Positions 1-8,225 of a stretch of 64,000 bases of DNA are shown one piece after another. The notes beneath the pieces were generated by a model. The model had not been told where the DNA came from, searched no databases, and saw only the letters and a list, made by a program, of their open reading frames with translations. The stretch comes from Sphingopyxis sp. MSC1_008. Lineage in GTDB: Bacteria > Pseudomonadota > Alphaproteobacteria > Sphingomonadales > Sphingomonadaceae. Each line of letters starts with the position of its first letter. Within the stretch, counting starts at the first letter, position 1. Location: positions 62,001-126,000 of the forward strand of contig NZ_JALPRD010000011.1 of assembly GCF_023197165.1 (NCBI RefSeq). Direction: 5' to 3'. A program made the translations under genes and the position numbers.

Positions 1-27
1 ATGCCGCAGGTGCTCGGGCTTAGCTGA
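1..27 (+). CDS. 3' end of an upstream gene, possibly dapB
   Basis: Only the last eight codons and a TGA stop (25-27) are in the window, ending in residues VLGLS. The stop lies 4 nt before the nth start codon, so the two genes are probably cotranscribed. The ending resembles the C-terminus of dihydrodipicolinate reductase (DapB), which often ends in a DVLGL-type sequence, but eight residues are not enough to be sure. The frame itself could also be chance. Confidence 0.35.
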   Translation: MPQVLGLS

Positions 28-31
28 TCCG

Positions 32-688
32 ATGAAGAAGGCCGATATCTTCGAATTCTACCGGAGGCTCGCGGAGCTCAACCCGAGTCCCGAGACCGAG
101 CTGGAGTTCGGCAACACCTATCAGCTGCTCGTCGCCGTCGTACTGTCGGCGCAGGCGACCGACGTCGGGGTGAACAAGGCGACGCGGAAGCTGTTCCAGG
201 AGGTAAAGACCCCGCAGCAAATGATCGACCTCGGCGAGGACGGGCTGAAGCAGCACATCAAGACGATCGGGCTGTTCAACGGCAAGGCGAAAAATGTTAT
301 CGCATTGAGCGAAATCCTCGTCCGCGATTTCGGCGGCGAGGTGCCCGCCGACCGCGACACGCTCGTCGAACTTCCGGGCGTCGGGCGCAAGACTGCCAAT
401 GTCGTGATGAACTGCGCCTTCGGCGCCGAAACCTTCGCAGTCGACACGCACATCTTCCGCGTCGGCAATCGCACCGGACTCGCGCCCGGCAAGACCGTGC
501 TCGCGGTCGAAAAACAGCTCGAAAAGAACACGCCCGCACCGTTCCGCGTCGGCGCGCATCACTGGCTGATCCTCCACGGCCGCTATATCTGCAAGGCGCG
601 CACCCCCGAATGCTGGCGCTGCCCGGTGGATGACCTGTGCCGCTACAAACCGAAGACGCCCGCGCCGAAGGCAAAGAAGGCGGCATAG
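32..688 (+). CDS. nth: endonuclease III
   Basis: DNA glycosylase/AP lyase of base-excision repair that removes oxidised pyrimidines. The 218-residue length fits the family. The helix-hairpin-helix LPGVGRKTAN (114-123) carries catalytic Lys120, the GPD region VDTH carries Asp138, and the C-terminal [4Fe-4S] cluster cysteines are at 187, 194, 197 and 203 with C-x6-C-x2-C-x5-C spacing. These positions match the E. coli enzyme numbering. The C-terminus ends in a short Lys/Pro/Ala-rich tail. It starts 4 nt after the preceding stop and is followed by an inverted repeat, so it is probably the last gene of its operon. Confidence 0.97.
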   Translation: MKKADIFEFYRRLAELNPSPETELEFGNTYQLLVAVVLSAQATDVGVNKATRKLFQEVKTPQQMIDLGEDGLKQHIKTIGLFNGKAKNVIALSEILVRDFGGEVPADRDTLVELPGVGRKTANVVMNCAFGAETFAVDTHIFRVGNRTGLAPGKTVLAVEKQLEKNTPAPFRVGAHHWLILHGRYICKARTPECWRCPVDDLCRYKPKTPAPKAKKAA

Positions 689-692
689 GAAT

Positions 693-767
693 CGTTGTCC
701 CAGCGAAAGCTGGGACCGCTACCGCCCTGCCACAACGATAGCGATCCCAGCTTGCGCTGGGATGACA
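693..767. repeat. REP-like pair of inverted repeats
   Basis: Two short palindromes, TCCCAGCGAAAGCTGGGA and ATCCCAGCTTGCGCTGGGAT, stand about 20 nt apart between nth and the following peptidase gene. Together they can form two hairpins or one long one. This is one of several dispersed short inverted-repeat elements in the window, all at gene ends. It may act as a transcript end, but there is no T tract. Confidence 0.7.
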
Positions 768-787
768 GCTGGTTAGGGTCCGTTTTC

Positions 788-2161
788 ATGCGCAACCTCA
801 CCGCCCCGCTCGCCCTCGCCGCTGCCCTGCTCGCCGCCGCGCCCGTCCACGCCAAACCGGCCGACACCGAAACCGCGAAGAAAATCCTTAAGGACAGCAT
901 CGCGATCCCGACCGTCGAGGGGCGCGGACAGGTGCCCAAGCTCGCCGCCTATTATGCAAGCGTGCTGAAAGCCGCGGGCTATGCCGACGCTGACATAGAA
1001 ATCACCCCGATCGGCGAAACCGCGACCTTCGCCGCAACGCTGCACGGGACGACCAAGCAGAAGCCGATCGTGCTGCTCGGCCATATGGACGTCGTCGAGG
1101 CCGATCCCAAGGACTGGACGCGCGATCCCTTCGTGCCGGTCGAGGAAAATGGCTATATTTTCGGCCGCGGGTCCGAAGACAACAAGTTCGACGTCTCGAT
1201 GATGGTCGCGACGATGGCGCAGCTCAAAAAAGACGGCTTCAAGCCGAAGCGCTCGATCATCCTGCTGCTTTCGGGCGACGAGGAAACGTCGATGACGACG
1301 ACGCGCGCGCTCGCGGCGAAGTATAAGGGCGCCGAATTCGCATTGAACGGCGACGGCGGCGGCGGGCTGATCGGCGAGGACGGCAAGCCCAAATATTATG
1401 GGCTGCAGGCGGGCGAGAAGACCTATGCCGACTTCACGCTCGAAGTGACCAACCCCGGCGGGCACAGCTCGCGCCCCACGGACAGCAATGCGATCGTCCA
1501 GCTGGCGAACGCGCTCGCGAAGGTCGGCGCCTATCGCTTCACCCCGCAGCAGAACGAGCTCACCAAGGTCGGCATGCCGATCGTCGCCGATCAGGTCGGC
1601 GGCGATATCGGTGCGGCGCTGAAGGCCTTTGCCGCGAACCCCGCCGACGCAAAGGCGATCGCCGCGATCCGGGCAGACCCCGAATATATCGGCCAGATCG
1701 GCACGACCTGCGTCCCGACCTTGGTCAAGGGCGGCCACGCGGAGAACGCGCTTCCCCAAAGGGCGACCGCGAACATCAACTGCCGTATCTTCCCCGGCGT
1801 CCCGGTCGAAACGGTGCGTGCCGAGCTCGAAAAGGTCATTGCCGACCCTGCAGTGAAGGTGAAGACCGATCCCGACGCGAGCGCGAGTGATGCATCGCCG
1901 CTGCGCCCCGACGTCGTGGCGGCAGTGACGAAGGCGGTGCATGCGCGCGCGCCGGGCCTGCCGATCATCCCGTCGATGAGCGCGGGCGCGACCGACAGCT
2001 ATCATTTCCGCATCCAGGGCGTGCCGAGCTACGGCGTTGCGGGCCTCTTCTCGAAAGCGAGCGACAGCTATGCGCACGGGCTCAACGAGCGCGCGCCGGT
2101 CGATGCGATCGCCCCCGCGCTCGCGCATTGGGACAGCCTGCTGCGCGATCTGTCGAAGTAA
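788..2161 (+). CDS. secreted M20 family metallopeptidase
   Basis: Zinc-dependent exopeptidase of the M20/M28 ArgE/DapE/carboxypeptidase G2 class. Residues 1-22 form a clear signal peptide ending in VHA, so the enzyme should act in the periplasm. Metal-site motifs are visible: LLGHMDV (His99, Asp101), GRGSEDNK (Asp131), SGDEETS (Glu165/166 pair) and a late SYAHGLNE histidine. The reading frame is open upstream to 695, but that stretch runs through the inverted repeat and the signal peptide only makes sense from 788. The substrate is not predictable; the family includes dipeptidases and N-acyl amino acid hydrolases. Confidence 0.9.
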   Translation: MRNLTAPLALAAALLAAAPVHAKPADTETAKKILKDSIAIPTVEGRGQVPKLAAYYASVLKAAGYADADIEITPIGETATFAATLHGTTKQKPIVLLGHMDVVEADPKDWTRDPFVPVEENGYIFGRGSEDNKFDVSMMVATMAQLKKDGFKPKRSIILLLSGDEETSMTTTRALAAKYKGAEFALNGDGGGGLIGEDGKPKYYGLQAGEKTYADFTLEVTNPGGHSSRPTDSNAIVQLANALAKVGAYRFTPQQNELTKVGMPIVADQVGGDIGAALKAFAANPADAKAIAAIRADPEYIGQIGTTCVPTLVKGGHAENALPQRATANINCRIFPGVPVETVRAELEKVIADPAVKVKTDPDASASDASPLRPDVVAAVTKAVHARAPGLPIIPSMSAGATDSYHFRIQGVPSYGVAGLFSKASDSYAHGLNERAPVDAIAPALAHWDSLLRDLSK

Positions 2162-2164
2162 GGA

Positions 2165-2755
2165 TCAGACGAGCGCGGCGACCGCGCGTTCGACCATCGC
2201 GACTGCCGCCTCGGCGCCGAAACTTCCGGCGTCGAGCGACAGTTCGAGCCACAGGCCGTCGACCATCGCGGTCAGCATGATCGCGAGCCGTTCGGCGTCG
2301 CTCACGCCGCATGCGATCAGCAATTCGCCGAGCCGGCCGCGGTAGCCGGCGTAACTTTCCGCGTGAATTTCCGCCATGCGCGCATCATTTCGTGAAAGCG
2401 CCCAGAAGGCGGTCCACGCGCCGAGCAGTTCGGGATCGGTCACCGGCGGACGGAAGCTGGCGGTGAGGTACGCCGTCAATCGCGCGCGCGGGTCGCTGCC
2501 AGCGCTTTCGACCGCGCCCGCGAAAATCGCGTCCATCCGGTCGCTTGTCGCCTGATAGGTCGCGGCGACCAGATCGTCGATGCCGCCGAAATAATGGCGC
2601 AAAAGGCCCGGCGATACTCCTGCTTTCGCACAGATCGCACGGACATTGGTCCCCGCCAGCCCATGCTCCGCGAGCACCGCCGCGGTCGCTTCGATCAGGT
2701 CCGCCCGGCGGGCATCGGCGCTTTCGCGCGTAAAGGCTTGGCGAGCGGGCTGCAT
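2165..2755 (-). CDS. TetR family regulator, BetI-like
   Basis: A 196-residue repressor. The N-terminal helix-turn-helix (about residues 25-60) reads AICAKAGVSPGLLRHYFGG. The C-terminal part, with WTAFWALS and MVDGLWLEL, resembles BetI, the choline-responsive repressor. The ATG at 2755 is chosen because it removes a long spurious upstream extension through the antisense of the next gene and leaves a 33-nt divergent spacer holding a palindrome. It is divergent from the Rieske oxygenase gene, so it probably controls that operon and itself. The ligand is unknown; the BetI resemblance hints at a quaternary amine or a similar small molecule. Confidence 0.85.
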   Translation of the reverse strand: MQPARQAFTRESADARRADLIEATAAVLAEHGLAGTNVRAICAKAGVSPGLLRHYFGGIDDLVAATYQATSDRMDAIFAGAVESAGSDPRARLTAYLTASFRPPVTDPELLGAWTAFWALSRNDARMAEIHAESYAGYRGRLGELLIACGVSDAERLAIMLTAMVDGLWLELSLDAGSFGAEAAVAMVERAVAALV

Positions 2756-2757
2756 GC

Positions 2758-2777
2758 TGTTATACGCTTGTACAACA
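2758..2777. promoter_or_regulatory. putative operator between divergent tetR and Rieske genes
   Basis: An imperfect palindrome, TGTTATAC-GCTT-GTACAACA, with 8-nt arms and one mismatched pair, fills most of the 33-nt gap between the two divergent start codons. Its position is what is expected for a TetR-family binding site shared by the two promoters. Regulation is inferred from position and symmetry only. Confidence 0.5.
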
Positions 2778-2788
2778 AGGATCGAGAC

Positions 2789-3952
2789 ATGGCAACTGCA
2801 CCGCTTCGCGCATCGAATATCGACCCCCTCGACGGCTGGTCGCTGCCCGCCTGGACCTATAGCGATCCCGATTTTTACGCCGCTGAAATGGAACGCATCT
2901 TCCGTCCGAGCTGGCAGGTCGTTTGCCACGACAGCGATATCCCGAACGTCGGCGACTGGCACAGCATCGACTATTGCGGCGAGAGCGTGATTCTCGTTCG
3001 CGGCACCGACCGCAACGTCCGCGCCTTCACCAATGTGTGCCGCCACCGCGGTTCGCGGCTTGTCGATGGGGCGGTGGGCTGCGCGAAAAAGCTCGTCTGT
3101 CCTTATCATGCGTGGACCTATGAACTCGACGGCCGGCTGACCGGCGTGCCCGACAGCGCCAGCTATCCCACACTCGACAAGGGCAAGGCGGGGCTCGTTC
3201 CCGTCGGCCTCGAGCAATGGCGCGGCTTCTGGTTCGTGCGGCTTGAAGATGACGGTGGCCCGTCGGTCGCCAGCATGATGGCGCCCTATGAGGCGCAGGT
3301 TGCGCCGTACCGCTTCGAGGAACTGGGCGCGCTCGGCCGCGTCACGCTGCGTCCGCGCGACGTGAACTGGAAGAATGTCGGCGACAATTATTCGGACGGG
3401 CTGCACATCCCCGTCGCGCACCCCGGCCTCACCCGCCTGTTCGGCAAAAGCTATGGCGTCGAGGCCGAGGACAATGTCGACCGCATGTGGGGCGACCTGA
3501 TCGACCGCCCGTCGGTGAACTGGTCCGAACGCATGTACCAGCGGCTGTTGCCGCCGGTGCCGCACTTGCCCGAGGCAAACCAACGCCACTGGCTCTATTT
3601 CAAGCTTTGGCCGAACGTCGCCTTCGACATCTACCCCGACCAGGTCGATTTCATGCAGTGGCTGCCGACCGGGCCGACCACCTGCCTGATCCGCGAAATC
3701 TCCTATGTTCTGCCCGATGAGCGGCGTGAGATGAAGGCCGCGCGCTATTTGAACTGGCGTATCAACCGCCAGGTCAATGCCGAGGACACCGAACTGATTA
3801 CCCGCGTCCAGCAGGGAATGGCGTCGAAAAGCTTCACCATGGGGCCGCTCAGCGACAAGGAAGTGTGCCTCAAGCATTTCTGTTCGCGGATGCGCGATCT
3901 GATCCCCGAAGCGCGGCAGGAGCATGCGCCGCCGCCGGGGTGGAGCCGCTAG
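2789..3952 (+). CDS. Rieske non-heme iron oxygenase, large (alpha) subunit
   Basis: A 387-residue oxygenase of the ring-hydroxylating/demethylating type. The N-terminal Rieske [2Fe-2S] site is complete: C84-R-H86 and C104-P-Y-H107. The catalytic domain has the mononuclear iron motif with bridging Asp203, His206 and His211 in the order D-x2-H-x4-H. The ATG at 2789 lies just after the putative operator. No ferredoxin or reductase gene is adjacent, so electron donors must come from elsewhere or from the linked FAD protein. The substrate is unknown. The BetI-like regulator makes a quaternary amine possible, while the neighbouring FAD monooxygenase suggests an aromatic compound. Confidence 0.9.
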   Translation: MATAPLRASNIDPLDGWSLPAWTYSDPDFYAAEMERIFRPSWQVVCHDSDIPNVGDWHSIDYCGESVILVRGTDRNVRAFTNVCRHRGSRLVDGAVGCAKKLVCPYHAWTYELDGRLTGVPDSASYPTLDKGKAGLVPVGLEQWRGFWFVRLEDDGGPSVASMMAPYEAQVAPYRFEELGALGRVTLRPRDVNWKNVGDNYSDGLHIPVAHPGLTRLFGKSYGVEAEDNVDRMWGDLIDRPSVNWSERMYQRLLPPVPHLPEANQRHWLYFKLWPNVAFDIYPDQVDFMQWLPTGPTTCLIREISYVLPDERREMKAARYLNWRINRQVNAEDTELITRVQQGMASKSFTMGPLSDKEVCLKHFCSRMRDLIPEARQEHAPPPGWSR

Positions 3953-3977
3953 TCGCAACGCACGGGAGGAGGGAAGT

Positions 3978-5192
3978 ATGAGCGATCCGGTCATCATCGT
4001 CGGCGGCGGTCCCGCGGGCATGGTCGCGGGCCTGCTGCTCGCGCGCGCCGGCGTGCCCGTCACCGTCCTCGAAAAGCATTCCGACTTCCTCCGCGATTTT
4101 CGCGGCGACACGGTGCACCCCTCGACGCTCGAACTGTTCCACGAGATCGGGTTGCTCGAAGAGCTGCTCAAGGAACCGCACGCTGCGATCGACACGATGA
4201 CACTCAATCTGCTCGGCGGCCATTATACGATCGCGACGATGAAGCATCTGCCCGTCGCGGCGCGCTTCGTCGCGATGATGCCGCAATGGGATCTGCTCGA
4301 TTTCATCGCAGGGCATGGGCGCAAATATCCGACCTTTGACCTCCGCATGTCGACCGAGGCGACCGGGCTGACCTATGACGCCGCGAACCGCGTCAGCGGC
4401 GTGACGCTCGCAAGCGGCGAAATGTTGGCCGCGCGGCTTGTCATCGCCGCCGATGGACGCCGCTCGGTGCTGCGCGACGCCGCCGAATTGCCCCTCGAAG
4501 ATCTTGGCGCGCCGATGGACGTGCTGTGGTTCCGCATCCCCGTTCCCGCGGGCATGAATATGTCCGAAGTCGCGCTCGGTACGATCGACAAGGGCGGCAT
4601 GGTCGTCGCGATCCCGCGCGGCGATTATTGGCAATGCGCGCAGATCATCGAAAAGGGCGGCTTCGCGCCGATCGAGGCGCGTGGGATCGCCGCCTTTCGC
4701 GACAAGATCGTCGAAATCGCGCCCGGCCTCGCCGCCGGGATCGATGCGATCCAGAGCTTCGACGATGTGAAATTGCTCACCGTCGCGCTCGACCGGCTGA
4801 CGCGCTGGTCGCGTCCCGGGCTGCTCGCGATCGGCGATGCCGCGCACGCGATGTCGCCCGTCGGCGGGGTCGGGATCAACCTCGCGGTGCAGGATGCCGT
4901 CGCCACCGCGAATATTCTCGCGGCCCCGCTTGCGGCTGGCGCCGACCCCGATCCGCTGCTCGCCAAGGTGCAGGACCGCCGCTGGACGCCGACGACGCGG
5001 ATGCAGGGGCTCCAGCGTTTCGCGCACCAGCGCGTCATCGAACCGATGCTGCGCGGCGAGATCACGCGCGTGCCGTTCGCAGTCCGCCTGCTCGATTCCA
5101 TCCCGCTGCTCCGCCGTATCCCGGGCCGCGTCCTCGGCCTCGGCTTCGGCCGCCAGCATGTCCAATCCCCGCTTGCGAAAGAATTTCAATGA
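3978..5192 (+). CDS. FAD-dependent monooxygenase
   Basis: A 404-residue protein of the UbiH/p-hydroxybenzoate hydroxylase class. It has an N-terminal dinucleotide fold, VIIVGGGPAGMVAGLLLARAG (residues 4-24), and the second FAD motif GDAAHAMSPVGGVGINLA in the C-terminal half. A strong GGAGGAGGGA ribosome site precedes the ATG at 3978; an upstream in-frame ATG lies inside the oxygenase gene and is not preferred. It follows the Rieske oxygenase by 25 nt and overlaps the next gene by 4 nt (ATGA), so the three form an operon. It probably hydroxylates an aromatic ring, but the substrate cannot be read from the sequence. Confidence 0.9.
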   Translation: MSDPVIIVGGGPAGMVAGLLLARAGVPVTVLEKHSDFLRDFRGDTVHPSTLELFHEIGLLEELLKEPHAAIDTMTLNLLGGHYTIATMKHLPVAARFVAMMPQWDLLDFIAGHGRKYPTFDLRMSTEATGLTYDAANRVSGVTLASGEMLAARLVIAADGRRSVLRDAAELPLEDLGAPMDVLWFRIPVPAGMNMSEVALGTIDKGGMVVAIPRGDYWQCAQIIEKGGFAPIEARGIAAFRDKIVEIAPGLAAGIDAIQSFDDVKLLTVALDRLTRWSRPGLLAIGDAAHAMSPVGGVGINLAVQDAVATANILAAPLAAGADPDPLLAKVQDRRWTPTTRMQGLQRFAHQRVIEPMLRGEITRVPFAVRLLDSIPLLRRIPGRVLGLGFGRQHVQSPLAKEFQ

Positions 5193-6793
5193 CCAAAGCC
5201 TATGACGCGCTGATCATCGGCGCTGGCCACAACGGCCTCGTCTGCGCCTTTTATCTCGCGAAGGCGGGACTGAAGGTTCGCATCGTCGAAGCGCGCGACG
5301 TCGTCGGCGGCGCCGCAGTGACCGAGGAATTCGCGCCGGGTTTCCGCAATTCGGTCGCGAGCTACACGGTCAGCCTGCTTCAGCCCAAGGTCATCGCCGA
5401 CATGAAGCTGGCCGATCATGGCTATCGCGTGATCGAGCGGCCGATCAGCAATTTCCTGCCGCAGGAAGATGGCGGCTATCTAAAGCTCGGCGGCGGGCTC
5501 GAACGCACGCAAAAGGAATTTGCGCGCTTCTCGGCGCACGACGCCGCGCGCCTCCCCGAATATTACGACATGCTCGAGGGCGTGGCCGATGTGCTGCGCG
5601 ACCTCGCATTGAAATCGCCGCCCAACGTCGGCGACGGCTTCAAGACATTGCTCGACGCGGCGCGGCAGGGGCGCGGCCTCACCAAACTCAGCCTGTCGCA
5701 GCAGCGCGACGTGCTCGAACTCTTCACCAAGTCGGCGCGCACCTTCCTCGACAGCTGGTTCGAAAGCGAAGCGGTCAAGGCGGCTTTCGGTTTCGATGCG
5801 GTGGTCGGCAACTACGCCAGCCCCGATACGCCGGGCAGCGCTTACGTTCTCCTCCACCATGTCTTCGGCGAAGTGAACGGCAAGAAGGGCGCGTGGGGCC
5901 ACAGCGTCGGCGGCATGGGCGCGATCACGCAGATGATGGCGAAGGTTTGCACGCAACTCGGCGTCGAGATCAGCCTCGAAAGCCCGGTCGACAAGGTTCT
6001 CGTTGATGGCGGCAAGGCCGTTGGGGTCAAGCTGGTCGGCGGCGAGGAGATCGCGGCGGCGCGCGTGATCGCCAATGTCGGACCTAAACTGCTTTACGAA
6101 CGGATGTTCGACGAAGGCGATATCGCCCCCGAATTCCGCCGCCGCATCAAGGCGTTCAAGGCGGGCAGCGGCACCTTCCGCATGAATGTCGCGCTCAGCG
6201 AACTGCCGCGCTTCACCTGTCTGCCCGAACCGGGCGAGCATCACCAGTCGGGGATCATTCTCGCCCCGACGCTCGACTATATGGACCGCGCCTTCCTCGA
6301 CGCGAAACAGTACGGCTGGTCGAAGAAGCCGATCGTCGAAATGCTCATCCCGTCGACCGTCGACGACAGCCTCGCACCGCCGGGCCAGCATGTCGCGAGC
6401 CTGTTCTGCCAGCAATTCGCGCCCGAGCTTCCAGACGGGCGCGACTGGGATGCCGAGGAGGGCAAGGCCGCCGATACGATCATCGACACGGTCGAGGCGT
6501 ATGCCCCCGGCTTTCGCGCCTCGATCGTCGGGCGCCAGATCCTCAGCCCCAAGGGGCTCGAACGCAGGTTCGGGCTGGTCGGCGGCGACATCATGCACGG
6601 CAATATGAGCCTCGACCAGCTATGGTCGGCGCGCCCGGTGCTCGGCAACGGCGCCTATCGCGGTCCGCTCAAGGGTCTTTATATGTGCGGCGCGGGCACG
6701 CATCCCGGCGGCGGGGTCACCGGCGCGCCGGGGCATAATGCGGCGCAGGTGATCCTACGCGACCGGGGTTTCTTCGCTCCCCGATGGCGTTGA
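5189..6793 (+). CDS. phytoene-desaturase-like FAD oxidoreductase (PYROXD2 type)
   Basis: A 534-residue flavoprotein. The N-terminus holds YDALIIGAGHNGLVCAFYL followed by an ARDVVGGAA motif, the FAD-binding signature of the carotenoid desaturase/amine oxidase superfamily. Length and the C-terminal GAGTHPGGGVTGAPGHNAA motif match the PYROXD2-like branch, whose bacterial members are mostly uncharacterised. Its ATG overlaps the previous stop (ATGA), which implies translational coupling with the monooxygenase. No carotenoid genes are nearby, so a role in catabolism of the substrate of this operon is more likely than carotenoid synthesis. The 3' end overlaps the convergent permease gene by 39 bp. 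Confidence 0.88.
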   Translation: MTKAYDALIIGAGHNGLVCAFYLAKAGLKVRIVEARDVVGGAAVTEEFAPGFRNSVASYTVSLLQPKVIADMKLADHGYRVIERPISNFLPQEDGGYLKLGGGLERTQKEFARFSAHDAARLPEYYDMLEGVADVLRDLALKSPPNVGDGFKTLLDAARQGRGLTKLSLSQQRDVLELFTKSARTFLDSWFESEAVKAAFGFDAVVGNYASPDTPGSAYVLLHHVFGEVNGKKGAWGHSVGGMGAITQMMAKVCTQLGVEISLESPVDKVLVDGGKAVGVKLVGGEEIAAARVIANVGPKLLYERMFDEGDIAPEFRRRIKAFKAGSGTFRMNVALSELPRFTCLPEPGEHHQSGIILAPTLDYMDRAFLDAKQYGWSKKPIVEMLIPSTVDDSLAPPGQHVASLFCQQFAPELPDGRDWDAEEGKAADTIIDTVEAYAPGFRASIVGRQILSPKGLERRFGLVGGDIMHGNMSLDQLWSARPVLGNGAYRGPLKGLYMCGAGTHPGGGVTGAPGHNAAQVILRDRGFFAPRWR

Positions 6794-8077
6794 GGCTGGC
6801 GCCGATCCGCGCGTCCACCAATAGAGCGGCAGCCCCGCGACCATCAGGATCAGGCTCATCGCGCTGACGTTCAGCCCGGCGCCCCACAGCGTCCAGACCG
6901 AATAGGCGAGGCCGATCAGGGCGACCGGTATCGCCACGCGCAGGCGCAGCGCGGCGGCGGCGCAGGAGAGGTAGAGCCAGAGCGTCACCGAGGTCGACAG
7001 GATGGCCATGAAGGTGAACATCTCCGCGGTCGATTTGTTGCTGTTCAGGACAACGCACGCGGTCGCGAGGCCGCTCGCGATCAGTAGCGCGGCGACGGGC
7101 GTGCCGTGGCGGTTGGTGCGCGCGAACCATGCGGGAAACAGGCCCTGGCGTGCGAGCGTTGCCGGCAGCTCGGCCTGGATCAGCGTGAAGCCGTTCAATG
7201 CCCCGATCGCGCTGATCGCGGCAAAGGCGGCGATGAACAGCGCCGGCCCGTGCCCCCAATAGGTTTCGGCGAACAAGGCGAAGGGCGCGTCGGACGTTGC
7301 GACCTTGTCCGCCGGCAGCATCAGCGCGACCGCCGAACAGACGATCAGGTAGAGGATGCCCGTCGTCAGCGTGCCGATGATCGTCGCGCGCGGGATGGTG
7401 ACGACCGGGTCTTTGACCTTGTCGGTCGCGACGCTCGCCGATTCGAAGCCGAGCAGCGCCCATAACGTCAGGATCGCCGACCCGCTGACCGCCGTTAGCG
7501 ACAGTCCCTCGGCCGGGAAGGGCGTCGTGACGACGGGGGTCTCGCTGCCGAACGCGATCGGTATCAGGACGATCACGGTCAGCAGCGGGATCAGCTTGAT
7601 GAGCAAAGTGACGATCTGGAAACGGCCCGCCGCGCGCGCGCCGCGCCAGTTGATCGCGGTGACGATCCAGATCAGCGCGAGCGTCGACAGCGCCATATGG
7701 TCGCCGAGCGCGGGCGCGAAGAGGCTGAGAAAGCTGACCGCGGCGACCGCGAGCGTCACATTGGCGGTCCACACCGACACCCAATAGGCCCAGCCGATCA
7801 TGAAGCTGGGGATGCGCCCGAAGGCGAGCTGGACGAAGGCGGTCGGACCGCTCGCCTGCGGAAAGGCGACGGTCAGCCGCGCGAGAACAGCCGCAAGCGC
7901 AAGCGCGCCGGCGATCGTGATGACCCACCCCGCGACGCCGTTCCAGCCGAACGGCGCGAGGCTGGCGGGGAGGAGGAACACCCCCGATCCGATCATATTG
8001 CCCATGACGAGCGCAACGCACATCGCAAGGCCGAGCTTTTGGGCGGGCTTGACGCCTGCGGTCATCTCTTCTGCCAT
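6755..8077 (-). CDS. APC superfamily amino acid/amine permease
   Basis: A 440-residue integral membrane protein with about 12 hydrophobic segments. The first segment contains the family motif GNMIGSGVFLLPASL (about residues 26-40), as in the AdiC/CadB/PotE antiporter group. It is convergent with the oxidoreductase operon, sharing 39 bp of coding sequence at the 3' ends, so it may supply a substrate of that pathway or may be an unrelated neighbour. Likely substrates are amino acids or polyamines. The inner-membrane location is clear from the sequence; specificity is not. Confidence 0.9.
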   Translation of the reverse strand: MAEEMTAGVKPAQKLGLAMCVALVMGNMIGSGVFLLPASLAPFGWNGVAGWVITIAGALALAAVLARLTVAFPQASGPTAFVQLAFGRIPSFMIGWAYWVSVWTANVTLAVAAVSFLSLFAPALGDHMALSTLALIWIVTAINWRGARAAGRFQIVTLLIKLIPLLTVIVLIPIAFGSETPVVTTPFPAEGLSLTAVSGSAILTLWALLGFESASVATDKVKDPVVTIPRATIIGTLTTGILYLIVCSAVALMLPADKVATSDAPFALFAETYWGHGPALFIAAFAAISAIGALNGFTLIQAELPATLARQGLFPAWFARTNRHGTPVAALLIASGLATACVVLNSNKSTAEMFTFMAILSTSVTLWLYLSCAAAALRLRVAIPVALIGLAYSVWTLWGAGLNVSAMSLILMVAGLPLYWWTRGSAPASTPSGSEETPVA

Positions 8078-8184
8078 GCGAAGCTGGTTCCCATCCTCTA
8101 TCCCCGATCACGATCGACCCGGGCGCCGATACGGTCCGATCGGGGTCTTTTCGTCCATCCCCCGCGTGGGGGATAGAGACGAGG

Positions 8185-8210
8185 GACGGCGCGATGCGTA
8201 TCGCGCCGTC
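8185..8210. terminator. hairpin downstream of the TonB receptor gene
   Basis: GACGGCGCGAT and ATCGCGCCGTC form a perfect 11-bp stem with a GCGT loop, 15 nt beyond the receptor stop codon. There is no T tract on either side, so it is a weak or assisted terminator at best. A second small hairpin, ATCCCCC-GCGT-GGGGGAT, stands just upstream at about 8155-8175. Confidence 0.4.
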
Positions 8211-8225
8211 CGCTCAATGGGCCGC

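Noticed and set aside
695..787. N-terminal extension of the M20 peptidase
   Set aside because: It would read through the inverted repeat and bury the clear signal peptide that starts at 788.
2165..4207. 680-residue minus-strand frame
   Set aside because: Only residues after position 485 look like a protein (TetR); the rest is antisense of the Rieske and monooxygenase genes.
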